Source: Terriglobia bacterium (GTDB lineage: Bacteria > Acidobacteriota > Terriglobia > Terriglobales > Acidobacteriaceae). Taken from it: DNA of 64,000 nucleotides. Positions 24,926 to 33,456 of this stretch are shown in pieces. The notes below the pieces were generated by a model. The model was not told where the DNA came from. It was given only the letters and a program-made list of their open reading frames with translations, and made no database searches. The position numbers and the translations under genes were made by a program. The stretch covers positions 1-64,000 of the forward strand of contig JAIQGL010000010.1 of NCBI GenBank assembly GCA_020072585.1, read 5' to 3'. How positions within the stretch are numbered: position 1 is the first letter of the stretch; each line of letters starts with the position of its first letter.

Positions 24926-26226
24926 TGCTTCCTCGATCCCATCATAATACGAAACAGCGCGCGATACCGCTCGCGGTCCGTTCCGAACTTATTTTCGAGT
25001 ACATAGCGGATCTGCGTGCTGTCACGCGTCACGCACTTTGGCCGACGCACGATTTCCGGCGGCAAATCCGGCGCAAAAGCATCCCGGAGGACCTGCTTCA
25101 TCAGCCGTCCTTTGTCCAGCCTGTAATGCAATGGCAGGTTGTAGCCGATGCGCAGGAGCTCCTTGGTCCATAACGGCTGGATGACGGAAATTCCGAACCA
25201 GGCGAAGACATTCTGGATGATTGCCAATTCGTCCGGCAGGTTTCGGATAAGCTGCGCCCGGTAATAGGCCCGTAGTTGCTGGCCGCGATAATATTGCAAA
25301 GCAAATTTGAAGCTTCCAAACAGATCGTCCGCTGCCTCTCCCATCGAAACTTCCGTATAGCCCGCGGCGGCAATCCTTTTCGCTACCTCAATCAGCGCTG
25401 CGCAGTCGTCCACAATTGTTCCGCGTGGTGTTTCCGCCAAATAAATTCCCATTGGAGTATGCCGCACCAATACGTCCGCCCGAAGCAATATCTCAGTCAT
25501 TGGCAGATGGAGATGGGCGGCAACTTTTCTGGAACAAGCCAGATCGCTTTCCCACTCCTGCTGTGGCTGCACCGGCTTCTTCAGGCCGAACGTAAACGGA
25601 TGCACTGCTTTTCCTACGACGCACATGGCAGCGGCAACCGCAGAGCTGTCAATACCTCCACTCAACAGGAGAGCGCTTCCTGCCGGGGCCAAAGCCACGG
25701 ACTCCAGAACCAGCCGCCTGACTTCGCGGACAGTTTCACTGTAATCCATTATGAAGGGGGCAGCCCAGGAACACTGCTTGTTCAGAAAGAGTCTCCCAGA
25801 GCGAAGCTGCATCTCATATCCGGGCTTGATCTTCTGCCACCTGCGCACCGTCTTTCGTAAGAACAGGGGCGCAAGTTTGAGGTGAGAAGTAATGATGGTC
25901 TCTGGCTGGCGAATTCCTTTTCTGCAATCCTGTTGACTCACATAAGCACAAAATTCTCCGGACCATCGTCGGCGACAGATGACAAGGCCTTCGGTGGGAC
26001 GCCAGCGTAGCTCAACGATTGGCTCGTGATCGATATTCAGACGACGCAAGTGGACCGCGATCTCGCCACCACCACGCTCGACGACAGTGAACCAATCCTT
26101 TGTCCACAGAAGGACGGCGCCGTTGGCGCGCACTTCGCGCAACTCACCGGGAAATTGGCCGACGATTGCCCCACGGCCCGTCCCATGAGGCGATACTGAC
26201 GAGGCATCTGAAGCAAACAAAAACAT
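24880..26226 (-). CDS. Asparagine-synthetase-like ATP-dependent ligase
   Basis: A 448-residue member of the asparagine synthetase class B family. The PP-loop SGGIDSS is at residues 189-195, and the synthetase domain continues with MGEAADDLFGS (about residue 295). The N-terminal 150 residues are glutaminase-shaped but lack the Cys2 nucleophile of true AsnB, and the protein is shorter than AsnB (about 550-630). That combination occurs in enzymes that form amides or lactams on specialised substrates, such as lasso-peptide cyclases. No precursor peptide or transglutaminase-like partner was found. It follows the GNAT gene by 3 bp. Confidence 0.8.
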   Translation of the reverse strand: MFLFASDASSVSPHGTGRGAIVGQFPGELREVRANGAVLLWTKDWFTVVERGGGEIAVHLRRLNIDHEPIVELRWRPTEGLVICRRRWSGEFCAYVSQQDCRKGIRQPETIITSHLKLAPLFLRKTVRRWQKIKPGYEMQLRSGRLFLNKQCSWAAPFIMDYSETVREVRRLVLESVALAPAGSALLLSGGIDSSAVAAAMCVVGKAVHPFTFGLKKPVQPQQEWESDLACSRKVAAHLHLPMTEILLRADVLVRHTPMGIYLAETPRGTIVDDCAALIEVAKRIAAAGYTEVSMGEAADDLFGSFKFALQYYRGQQLRAYYRAQLIRNLPDELAIIQNVFAWFGISVIQPLWTKELLRIGYNLPLHYRLDKGRLMKQVLRDAFAPDLPPEIVRRPKCVTRDSTQIRYVLENKFGTDRERYRALFRIMMGSRKQWPRRLHQLLRNCRS

Positions 26227-26229
26227 AGC

Positions 26230-26694
26230 TCACACTAGTACAACAGAAGAACCGATGTGCCGGATCATTGGTGTAGCGCGACGGAAAGCTGAGTCGAATA
26301 CGAGCGGATGATTCGCCAGGCTCGGCGGCAGAAGCTTTCGAGAGGTTGTGGCAAAACCGCACTTACGAAAGAAGTTAACATTCCAAAACATGGTGAGAGC
26401 AACGACACAGTGTGCCTGCCGCGCTCCCGCAAGACGAACACAGCGCTCGACGAGGGCACGCCCGATTCCTCTGCGGCGCGTTTGTCTGTCGATTGCAAGG
26501 CTGTGAAGGATTGCAACTCTCCCCACGAAGTCCAGCGCGCAACATCCCAACAGCTGATTGCCTCTGCTGGCCTCAACGACAATGTCTGCCGACCATTTTT
26601 CGTCGGCTCCGATCCTGCAATCCATGAGCAGCCGGACGATTTCGGGCAAGCGGTCCCGCACGGGATGTGCGATTTTTAATCCGGTAACCTGCAC
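26230..26694 (-). CDS. GNAT-family N-acetyltransferase
   Basis: A 154-residue GNAT with the acetyl-CoA-binding signature RRRGIGRAL (about residues 75-83) and the following NVNFFRKCGF segment typical of motif B. The substrate is unknown; amino-acid acetylases of the ArgA type share this size. Start taken as GTG 26694; no good ribosome site. It is the first gene of a three-gene set with the asparagine-synthetase-like and the 83-residue genes, which suggests a small amino-acid or peptide modification pathway. Confidence 0.8.
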   Translation of the reverse strand: MQVTGLKIAHPVRDRLPEIVRLLMDCRIGADEKWSADIVVEASRGNQLLGCCALDFVGRVAILHSLAIDRQTRRRGIGRALVERCVRLAGARQAHCVVALTMFWNVNFFRKCGFATTSRKLLPPSLANHPLVFDSAFRRATPMIRHIGSSVVLV

Positions 26695-26885
26695 TTACCG
26701 CAGGAGTCTAGCACATCTGTTCACTAAGACAATGACCGCCCCGAAACAAGGTCTAGTGGGACAGCGTTGCCCACACCGCACAACACTCCGTGTTATCCGG
26801 CCAAATTGGTATTGACTCAAGCTAACTCGGGTATCACAATCGTTCGGGAAAGGTATGACGTTTTTGGACTGAAGCCAGAACGACG

Positions 26886-29354
26886 ATGCCACTTCAGGAA
26901 GCAAGAATTCCCACGAGCGACGATCCCGCGGCTCCCCTGCCCGTACCGCCGCGATACTTTGTTGATCGAGAACCCATCCTGCGCGCCATACAATCGTTTC
27001 TCGAAAGAATTCGCCTGAACCAACCAGTTCCGCGCTCTTTCGTGATCAAAGGCAACAGTGGTTGGGGCAAGAGCTCATTGGTCCTGAAGCTGGCAGCGTG
27101 CGCTCAGAGTTCCCCGGTTCAGCGAATCTCAATAACCGACGTCGACAGCCGCGTGGCTACAGACCGTTCTTTTGTAATCGAATCGATTCGGCTTGCTCTT
27201 GCAAGTGCACTGAGGGTAATCCACCACGATGGCACGGATCCGGGGGTTCGAGATACCAAGCCACTATCCTCTCCGGACGTGGTTCGAGCGTTCGACATAC
27301 TCAAAAAAAAAGCTGCATTAGCTGTCCTGGTGTTCGACCAGTTCGAAGACTTTGTAATCAGGCGAAAATTGAGTGAGGCCTTCTCTCTTGTGGGTGATCT
27401 GGTGAGGGAACTTGAGCGCACCAAGCCGCCGTTTGCAATTGGGTGCACCTGGAAGACCGACGTGAGCTCCACTTCCGAAGGCACGCTTCAGAAATCGGAA
27501 GACTTACTCACCCTCATGGAGCAATTTCGCCTCGAAGAGCTGACGATACCAGACGTCTGGCGCATCGTCGATATTGCCTCTAAGACGTTGGCTCCGAAGA
27601 GCGGTATTCCGCATGAGCTTAAGAGTCGAATCGTAGATCAGTCAGTCAATTATCCATGGCTGGCAAAGAAGCTTTTGACACACGTTTTTGATCGAATTGC
27701 GAAAGGTGATTCTCCGCGGACCCTGCTGGCGGGAAATCTGGCTGTAAAAAGCCTGTTCAATGCAGAGCTGGAAGAGCTGCCCCAAAGTTCCATCGGATGC
27801 CTCAGATTCGTGGCGAAGCAAGGCGCCATGGATTGGGGTTTGGCAGAAGCGAAGGACAAGTGCGACGAGCGAGCGCTAACCGACCTGATGAAGCGTCATT
27901 TGCTTGTCAGAACGGGCACACAATACCGTGTCTCGTGGGAGATTCTGCGGGAGTATTTGGCGACCGGACAGGTTCCTCCGATTCCCTTTGCACCGCCCTT
28001 GCACAATCCGGACCCGGGACTCATGGGAAAAGCTTTTAGCAAGTTGCGTGCCGGTCCAGTAAGAACAATTGAACTCCTGGCGTTCTTGAAGGTTACGAAG
28101 CCGTATTTTGCCCGGTTCTTGGAAGACCTTCTCATACTGGGGCTGGTAGAGCTCGTGGGTGAGAATCGAGTGCGCAAATCCAAGGACCTTGAGACCGGTA
28201 GCCTGGATGAAATTGCACAAGTTGTTGGCGACAACTTGCGGCGGCATGACGTCTATCGGGCATTTGATCGTCTTATACCACCTGGAGACTCAATGCCCTC
28301 CGAAGACTGGCATGCCTTTTTCCTGAGAGAAAACTGGCGAACACAAAAGAAAAAGAAGGAGGAGCTTCCGGGGGACACTTGGGAGCCTCAATCAAAGGCC
28401 TTGCGGAGGTGGTTGCAGTTCGCTGGCTTGATTGTCGAAGCTGGCGACCGGATTGTGCATCCCCAACCTGGGCGCGTTATCACCGCGCGGAAGGCGAAAC
28501 CGCCCAGCTCAAGACGGCACGCGGAAAAGCTGTTTGTCGGCAACAGCAAACCATCTCATCTTGAAAAGCTTGTGGCGCTTCTCCGCCTGAAACCGAAGGG
28601 CATGTCCTGGGAAAAGCTTGAGAAAGCGACCACCCACAACGCCATTCGAGATGCGATCGCTCTCGAATTGGCAGAGAGAAAACAAGGCGGCGCTGTCTAC
28701 CTTACCGAAATCGGACGCAAAGGAGATCCTTTGCTGGCCGTGCGCAGTGCCGTGGAACAAGCACCAACGATGCGGGAGGTAAAGCGCCTAGCCGGAGATG
28801 ATGATCCTGAAGAAAAATTCACTAAGGAAGGAATCGGCCGCGCCGTGGCATTGCAATTTGGGAAGCCCTGGACCGCGAGCTCCGCGGAACGCGTCGGCTC
28901 TGGCCTAGTCAGTTTCTACAGATGGCTCGAAAGCCTCCGTCAAGTTTCAGACCAGATTCCCCGTCCATCGCGTGCACCTTCGAGACAGCCAACAAAACAG
29001 GCGCCGGAAGAGATTTCTGTCTCCGACAGAGAGCAATTGGCTAAGATTCTCGTTGACCTTCCGCGTTTCTCAACGGCCCATGACCGGCAGGTCTTGATCG
29101 CTGGGGTGGGCCTGAGTGAATTGGTACGGGAGGTCAACTTTGAGGGCGTACCCATGACCGTGGCATCCGAACTCGTCAGAAGATTGCTTGACTCCGGCCG
29201 CCCTGACCTTTTTGAGTGGATCAGTAAACAAGGGGATGTGCCTCCCAATGATAGGCGATTCGTGGCCGCGATCCTTGAGACGTACTCGTTCGAAAGAACA
29301 CCACAGCTTAACCCAGTTGCGTTCTCGGGTTCTGGGAACTTGGAGAGATCCTGA
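26886..29354 (+). CDS. STAND-type NTPase with C-terminal effector-associated-like domain
   Basis: An 822-residue signal-transduction NTPase. Walker A is GNSGWGKSS (residues 56-64) and Walker B reads LAVLVFDQFEDF (about 150), the DQFE form typical of novel STAND ATPases. The middle has winged-helix-like segments (EILREYLATG; LLRLKPKGMSWEKLEKA). The last 90 residues (SDREQLAKILVDLPRF onward) look homologous to the N-terminus of the protease encoded next, a likely homotypic effector-associated (EAD) domain. STAND proteins sense invasion and oligomerise; the effector would be the protease. Stop and next start overlap (TGATG). Confidence 0.85.
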   Translation: MPLQEARIPTSDDPAAPLPVPPRYFVDREPILRAIQSFLERIRLNQPVPRSFVIKGNSGWGKSSLVLKLAACAQSSPVQRISITDVDSRVATDRSFVIESIRLALASALRVIHHDGTDPGVRDTKPLSSPDVVRAFDILKKKAALAVLVFDQFEDFVIRRKLSEAFSLVGDLVRELERTKPPFAIGCTWKTDVSSTSEGTLQKSEDLLTLMEQFRLEELTIPDVWRIVDIASKTLAPKSGIPHELKSRIVDQSVNYPWLAKKLLTHVFDRIAKGDSPRTLLAGNLAVKSLFNAELEELPQSSIGCLRFVAKQGAMDWGLAEAKDKCDERALTDLMKRHLLVRTGTQYRVSWEILREYLATGQVPPIPFAPPLHNPDPGLMGKAFSKLRAGPVRTIELLAFLKVTKPYFARFLEDLLILGLVELVGENRVRKSKDLETGSLDEIAQVVGDNLRRHDVYRAFDRLIPPGDSMPSEDWHAFFLRENWRTQKKKKEELPGDTWEPQSKALRRWLQFAGLIVEAGDRIVHPQPGRVITARKAKPPSSRRHAEKLFVGNSKPSHLEKLVALLRLKPKGMSWEKLEKATTHNAIRDAIALELAERKQGGAVYLTEIGRKGDPLLAVRSAVEQAPTMREVKRLAGDDDPEEKFTKEGIGRAVALQFGKPWTASSAERVGSGLVSFYRWLESLRQVSDQIPRPSRAPSRQPTKQAPEEISVSDREQLAKILVDLPRFSTAHDRQVLIAGVGLSELVREVNFEGVPMTVASELVRRLLDSGRPDLFEWISKQGDVPPNDRRFVAAILETYSFERTPQLNPVAFSGSGNLERS

Positions 29355-30601
29355 TGGACAAACAGTTCCTCAAGGTTTCGGAGAGGACGAACCTGATCGG
29401 AATCGTCGCCGACTTATACGAGTTTCTCGAGCCGCGTGACCGCCGGGTTTTCATCCAACAAACAGCGGGCCTGGGACGCTTCCTCCGGAACCTCAATCTC
29501 GCGGGAACTCCGGAAGCAGTGGCGGGGGATCTCATTGGTCGACTGGAACAGTTTGGTGAGTTGCCGGACCGGCCCGCCTACCACGCTCTGGGAGCGCTCC
29601 TGGACGCGATCCTCGATCTCGGCGATGTCGGCAATGACGATAAACGATCCGTGGCAGAGTTGATCGTTCGCTATTCCCTCATTGCCGATGAGCCATACCT
29701 CGCAAGCCTGAAGGTTCTCTACAAAATCACCGCACAGCCGGTTTGCCATCCCAAGCAGGAGGGCGCCGGGCGCGGGAGCCCTAAATTCGCCGAGAGCCCG
29801 ACCATCGACACGCAGCTTGCTGATGAAGCGGGCCTCGAAAGGGTCATCAACTCAGAGGACAACTTCTTAGACATCCACCTTCTGACTGGCGCTTTGTATT
29901 GCGCGCGTGCAGTCGGGAGGGTCGAGGTGCCGGAGGGCAGCGCCGTGGGGACGGGCTTCTTGGTAGGTCCCGATCTTCTTCTGACTAACCATCATGTCCT
30001 ACCAAAGCAGGAGCATTTAGAGGACGGCGTAGTCCGATTTGGCTACTACAATGACGCTTCTGGAGTCCCGATGGCAGGAAAGGTGGTGAAAATGAAAATA
30101 GACTTCTTTTTCACCAGCCCGGCCCATAAGCTCGACTATTCCTTGGTGCGACTACAGGAGGCACCCCTACGAGAGATAACTGCTCAAGGGGATTTGATTG
30201 GGAAGTCGATTGCAGAGCTGGCGCAAATCGGTAAACACCGAGGATATCTTGATTTGGTCTCAAGTGAGCCGCCCAAGCTGCACCGGGTTAATATTCTGCA
30301 GCATCCCAAAGGCGATCCCTTGAAGGTCGTTATGACCCAGAACTACGTCGACTTGTGCGCCGAAGACCGACTACGATACGTGGCGGACACGATGAATGGG
30401 TCTTCCGGTTCGCCGGTATTCAATCAGAGATGGCAGGTCGTAGCGGTGCATCACAGCGGCGCGCCGTACCCAACTGAGGACTTGGGAAGCACAGTCAAGC
30501 GGGCCTGGAGGGGACGCTTCCGAGTCAACGAAGGCATCTTGGCACGGGCGATCCTGAAAGATTTCAAAGAGAGAAAGATCGACCAATATCTTCCTCGCTG
30601 A
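29354..30601 (+). CDS. Trypsin-like protease with N-terminal effector-associated-like domain
   Basis: A 415-residue protein. Residues 9-90 (SERTNLIGIVADLYEF onward) align with the C-terminus of the STAND NTPase. After a linker, residues about 190-390 are a trypsin/DegP-type serine protease with the full triad: His214 in TNHHV, Asp261 in KLDYSLV and Ser353 in GSSGSPVF. No signal peptide, so it would act in the cytoplasm, as expected for a suicide or substrate-cleaving effector. EAD-trypsin fusions paired with STAND NTPases are known in predicted conflict systems of bacteria; activation mode here is inferred. Confidence 0.88.
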   Translation: MDKQFLKVSERTNLIGIVADLYEFLEPRDRRVFIQQTAGLGRFLRNLNLAGTPEAVAGDLIGRLEQFGELPDRPAYHALGALLDAILDLGDVGNDDKRSVAELIVRYSLIADEPYLASLKVLYKITAQPVCHPKQEGAGRGSPKFAESPTIDTQLADEAGLERVINSEDNFLDIHLLTGALYCARAVGRVEVPEGSAVGTGFLVGPDLLLTNHHVLPKQEHLEDGVVRFGYYNDASGVPMAGKVVKMKIDFFFTSPAHKLDYSLVRLQEAPLREITAQGDLIGKSIAELAQIGKHRGYLDLVSSEPPKLHRVNILQHPKGDPLKVVMTQNYVDLCAEDRLRYVADTMNGSSGSPVFNQRWQVVAVHHSGAPYPTEDLGSTVKRAWRGRFRVNEGILARAILKDFKERKIDQYLPR

Positions 30602-30654
30602 CAAGCGCATTAGTTTCTCTTGCAGTCAAACGATCTAGCCGAGGAGAGCCAATT

Positions 30655-30987
30655 ATGCAAGGAACCGCAGTTCTTGGTCTAGTAGTCTCAATTGTCTGTG
30701 TCCTCGCCGGGATTTTGTTGAGCCTGGTGCTTCCAGTTGCAGTAAAAATATTGCGGGCAGCCCGGCTGGAGAGTGGCGAGAAACCAAGGTTTTGGCAGCG
30801 CGTCGCAGCTGCATGGACGAAGTACGGCGGGAACCGGTACTTGAAGATTATCTTAGCGGCTACGTTAGTAGCTGTCGTTCTTGTATTCCTGTTGGGCATG
30901 AAGTTCTTCACTGCCAGAGATGCTGTCCTTGCCGGCTTTGCGTGGGAGTCGCTCATCAATAAGCTATTTGGCGGTTCCACGGGATAA
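30655..30987 (+). CDS. Small two-helix membrane protein
   Basis: A 110-residue protein with a strong ribosome site (GAGGAG, 8 bases upstream) and two transmembrane helices: residues about 5-32 (LGLVVSIVCVLAGILLSLVL) and 65-83 (ILAATLVAVVLVFLLGMKFF), joined by a basic loop with aromatic residues. No family recognised. It lies 53 bp after the EAD-protease gene in the same direction, so it could be the third component of that system, for example a membrane effector or a protease target, or an unrelated gene. Confidence 0.65.
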   Translation: MQGTAVLGLVVSIVCVLAGILLSLVLPVAVKILRAARLESGEKPRFWQRVAAAWTKYGGNRYLKIILAATLVAVVLVFLLGMKFFTARDAVLAGFAWESLINKLFGGSTG

Positions 30988-31310
30988 CGGATCGGAAATT
31001 CGCGTCCGATGGCCAAAGATTTGTGACCTGTGGGGTTGCTGTCGACGAAACAAACTGCTCAGGTGCGAATGCTCCCTGCAAGCTTTGCCTGCTCAAATGG
31101 TCCAAACTCCGTCGAGCTATTTGTGGTCTTAAGCAAAGCCCGGCAGAGCACGCCGAATTTTGTGACCTTCGCCAAGATGCGATAGGTGCTTGGTCGGATT
31201 GAACTTCAAGCGGAGCACCGAGGCACGGCTCGCCTAATGTGGAATTTCTTCCAAATTTTTTGTCGGCTTCCTGTCCATCCTGTCCATAAAACGCAGAAAT
31301 TGGTTCTACT

Positions 31311-31346
31311 GGGCAGACAGGGCGGAAAGGGCAGAAAGGGCGGAAA
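31311..31346. repeat. Four tandem 9-bp units
   Basis: GGGCAGACA, GGGCGGAAA, GGGCAGAAA and GGGCGGAAA follow without gaps, alternating A and G at the fifth base. A fixed 9-bp unit could be a protein-binding array or slippage product. It lies 70 bp upstream of the tRNA-like remnant. Confidence 0.7.
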
Positions 31347-31415
31347 GCAAAGAAACCGCTGTATTCATGCATATTTGAAGCTATGTCGCCGGAAATCAAC
31401 AACTTGGGAAATTTT

Positions 31416-31446
31416 GGGGGGGGTCGAATCCCCCCCCTCTCCGCCA
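31416..31446 (+). other. Degenerate tRNA-Ser 3' end, possible attachment site
   Basis: The sequence runs G8, TCGAAT, C8, TCTCCGCCA. A serine tRNA of the GGAGAGG class ends in T-loop TTCGAAT, stem, then CCTCTCCGCCA, so the acceptor end and CCA match. The T-loop has lost one T and the C-run is one base too long, and no D-arm, anticodon arm or 5' acceptor (GGAGAGG) is found in the 100 bp upstream. It is therefore not a working tRNA. Such 3' fragments are the usual duplicated attachment site left by integration into a tRNA gene. Alternatively it is just a G/C-run hairpin. Confidence 0.4.
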
Positions 31447-31499
31447 GATTTCCTGTAAATCTAGATGGATTTTGCCGGAACAAGCCTGGGAATGTTTAG

Positions 31500-32177
31500 T
31501 TAAGCCGTAGTGATGGCCGGAAGAACGTCACAAAACCAGAAGCCATCGCGCTCGACTTTTTCGCCTGTTGCGATCGCGAGCTCCCGGCTGAACATCGGCC
31601 CCGCGTATACAAAGGAATGGAACTCTCCATTCTCTCCACACGGATCAACCCCAGCAGGAAGCTCATCCAGAAACGACTGATCAAAGTCGCGTCCCACAAA
31701 ACTGGGGGAGAGTTGTTTGGGATCAACGCAGACAAGTTTTGCTCGCAGGCCTGAGCGGACCATCTCCCGCGCAAGTTCATGCGTGGGGCGTTGCCAGACT
31801 GGAAACAGTGGTTCCAGCCCTGTGCCGTTCAACTGGCGTTCGCGATAAGCGCGCACGTCGGCGAGAAAGAGATCGCCAAACGCGACGGCAGAAATTCCCT
31901 GCGCCACTGCCTGGTCGCAAACCTGCTTCATGGCCAGTTCATAGTCAGCGTTGGAGCAAGGCCATGGCAGCGGCGCTGTGATCAGCCGGAGCCCAGCCGC
32001 CTGGGCCTGCATTTCCACCAGAGCACGCCGCGTGCTGTGCATGGCAACACGGTCAAAAGCTGAGTTCATGGTGGTAAGCAGACCTGCAACCTCATACTGT
32101 TTCTGTTGCCGCAGCACATGCAAGGCCCAGGCGCAGTCTTTGCCGCTGCTCCAGGAAAGCAGGATCTTTTTCTTCAT
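31500..32177 (-). CDS. Dph6/DUF71-type ATP pyrophosphatase
   Basis: A 225-residue PP-loop enzyme. The N-terminal SWSSGKDCAWAL is the pyrophosphatase P-loop, and the C-terminal GENGEFHSFVYAGPMF is the signature of the diphthine-ammonia ligase (DUF71/Dph6) family. Bacteria lack diphthamide, so in bacteria this family probably amidates another substrate. Length is normal and both motifs are intact. It is divergent from hemE across a 178-bp spacer. Confidence 0.85.
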   Translation of the reverse strand: MKKKILLSWSSGKDCAWALHVLRQQKQYEVAGLLTTMNSAFDRVAMHSTRRALVEMQAQAAGLRLITAPLPWPCSNADYELAMKQVCDQAVAQGISAVAFGDLFLADVRAYRERQLNGTGLEPLFPVWQRPTHELAREMVRSGLRAKLVCVDPKQLSPSFVGRDFDQSFLDELPAGVDPCGENGEFHSFVYAGPMFSRELAIATGEKVERDGFWFCDVLPAITTA

Positions 32178-32355
32178 GGCGACTTAAAACGTACCACGGA
32201 GACGGACGAGTCCACGGCGAAAAATTAAAATTTCCCAACCACGGAGAAGCACAAGAGAACACGGATGGGAATGAATGAAGGTGGATGGGTATCTGCATCC
32301 ATCGAATTCAGCTTGTCCGCGATCATCCTGCCGTCGTGGTAAATTTGAAGGCACA
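32178..32355. promoter_or_regulatory. Divergent promoter region between DUF71 gene and hemE
   Basis: This 178-bp spacer separates two outward-facing genes and must contain both promoters. It carries the motif ACCACGGAGA twice (32193-32202 and 32238-32247), 45 bp apart. I cannot assign -35/-10 boxes with confidence. Confidence 0.45.
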
Positions 32356-33408
32356 ATGTCTGCTCCCAACTCACGGTTTGTCCGCGCTTGCCGGTGTGAA
32401 CCCGTCGATGTAACGCCCATCTGGCTCATGCGCCAGGCAGGCCGTTACATGGCCGAATATCGCGCCGTGCGCAAGAAACACTCCATCCTGGAAATCTGCA
32501 AGACCCCGGAAATTGCGGCTGACGTGACCATTACCGCCGCGGAAAAACTGGACGTGGATGCGGCCATTATCTTTGCTGATCTGCTGCTGCCTCTGGAAGT
32601 CATGGGGATGCCCTTCCGGTTTGAAGCCGGCGAAGGCCCGGTGATTGAGCGGCCATTGCGCGCGCCCAAGGACATTGACGCGCTGGTCACCAATCGCGCT
32701 GCCGAGCTGGGCTATGTGGCCGAATCGGTGGGCCGCGTGGTCAAGCATTTTGGCAGCAAGATGCCCGTCATCGGTTTCTGTGGAGCGCCGTTCACTCTGG
32801 CCAGTTACATGATTGAGGGCGGCGGCTCACGCAACTACATCCACACCAAGAAAATGATGTATACAGAAACCGCTGCATGGCAAATGCTGATGCGCAAGCT
32901 GGTGGACGTGCTGGCCGCCTACGCCGCGGAACAGGTCACCGCGGGCGCTGATGCGCTACAGATTTTTGATAGCTGGGTTGGCTGCCTGAGCGTGGAAGAT
33001 TATCGCCAGTACGTTCTTCCCTTCGCCACGGAGCTGGTGCAACGGCTCAAGAAAACCGGCGTTCCCATCATCTATTTCGGCACTGATACCGCCACCCTGC
33101 TTCCCGCCATGAAAGAAACAGGAGCACAGGTGATAGGCGTGGACTGGCGTTTCCCGCTCGATCAGGCGTGGAGCAGCCTGGGCTTCAAAGGCGCAGTGCA
33201 GGGCAATCTTGATCCTGTGCTGCTCTTTGCCGGACAGAAAGAGCTGCGCGCACGCACCGATGCTATCCTGCGGCAGGCCGGGGGCCGTCCCGGACATATC
33301 TTTAATCTGGGACATGGAATCCTGCCGGAAACGCCGGTGGAAAATGTTCGCGCGCTTATCCATTTTGTTAGAGAATTAAGCACGCAATATTCCACTGCGG
33401 TTCCATAA
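32356..33408 (+). CDS. hemE: Uroporphyrinogen decarboxylase
   Basis: Converts uroporphyrinogen III to coproporphyrinogen III, in the heme pathway. The 350-residue length from ATG 32356 equals the family norm; the longer in-frame start at 32275 would add 27 residues without homology to the family. The two signatures are present: PIWLMRQAGRYMAEYR near the N-terminus and GFCGAPFTLASYMIEGGGS (about residue 145), with the catalytic Asp in IIFADLLLPLEVMG. First gene of a hemE-hemH-hemG operon. Confidence 0.95.
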   Translation: MSAPNSRFVRACRCEPVDVTPIWLMRQAGRYMAEYRAVRKKHSILEICKTPEIAADVTITAAEKLDVDAAIIFADLLLPLEVMGMPFRFEAGEGPVIERPLRAPKDIDALVTNRAAELGYVAESVGRVVKHFGSKMPVIGFCGAPFTLASYMIEGGGSRNYIHTKKMMYTETAAWQMLMRKLVDVLAAYAAEQVTAGADALQIFDSWVGCLSVEDYRQYVLPFATELVQRLKKTGVPIIYFGTDTATLLPAMKETGAQVIGVDWRFPLDQAWSSLGFKGAVQGNLDPVLLFAGQKELRARTDAILRQAGGRPGHIFNLGHGILPETPVENVRALIHFVRELSTQYSTAVP

Positions 33409-33456
33409 GTTCCAGAGTAATGTGTTCAAGAGTCAAATGAGGGGCACTGAAAGTCA

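Larger units (their letters stand above)
30988..31499. other. Gene-free stretch at the probable island boundary
   Basis: About 510 bp without a credible gene. It holds four 9-bp tandem units (31311-31346) and the degenerate tRNA-Ser 3' end (31416-31446). The 175-residue minus-strand frame across it is a translation of these repeats and not protein-like. Confidence 0.6.

Noticed and set aside
25276-25860. 194-residue plus-strand open frame
   Set aside because: Antisense to the asparagine-synthetase-like gene; no domain or ribosome site.
24674-26694. Lasso-peptide cluster
   Set aside because: No precursor peptide, leader-binding domain or transglutaminase-like protease found; the ligase alone is not enough.
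31340-31446. Possible functional tRNA (serine or selenocysteine) because of CCGCCA and a T-loop-like TCGAAT near selA
   Set aside because: No 5' acceptor GGAGAGG, D-arm or anticodon stem could be found upstream, and the T-loop has the wrong sequence and length.
30956-31483. 175-residue minus-strand open frame over the gap
   Set aside because: Includes a translation of the 9-bp tandem repeat (Phe/Pro/Cys-rich) and the G/C-run; no protein-like features.
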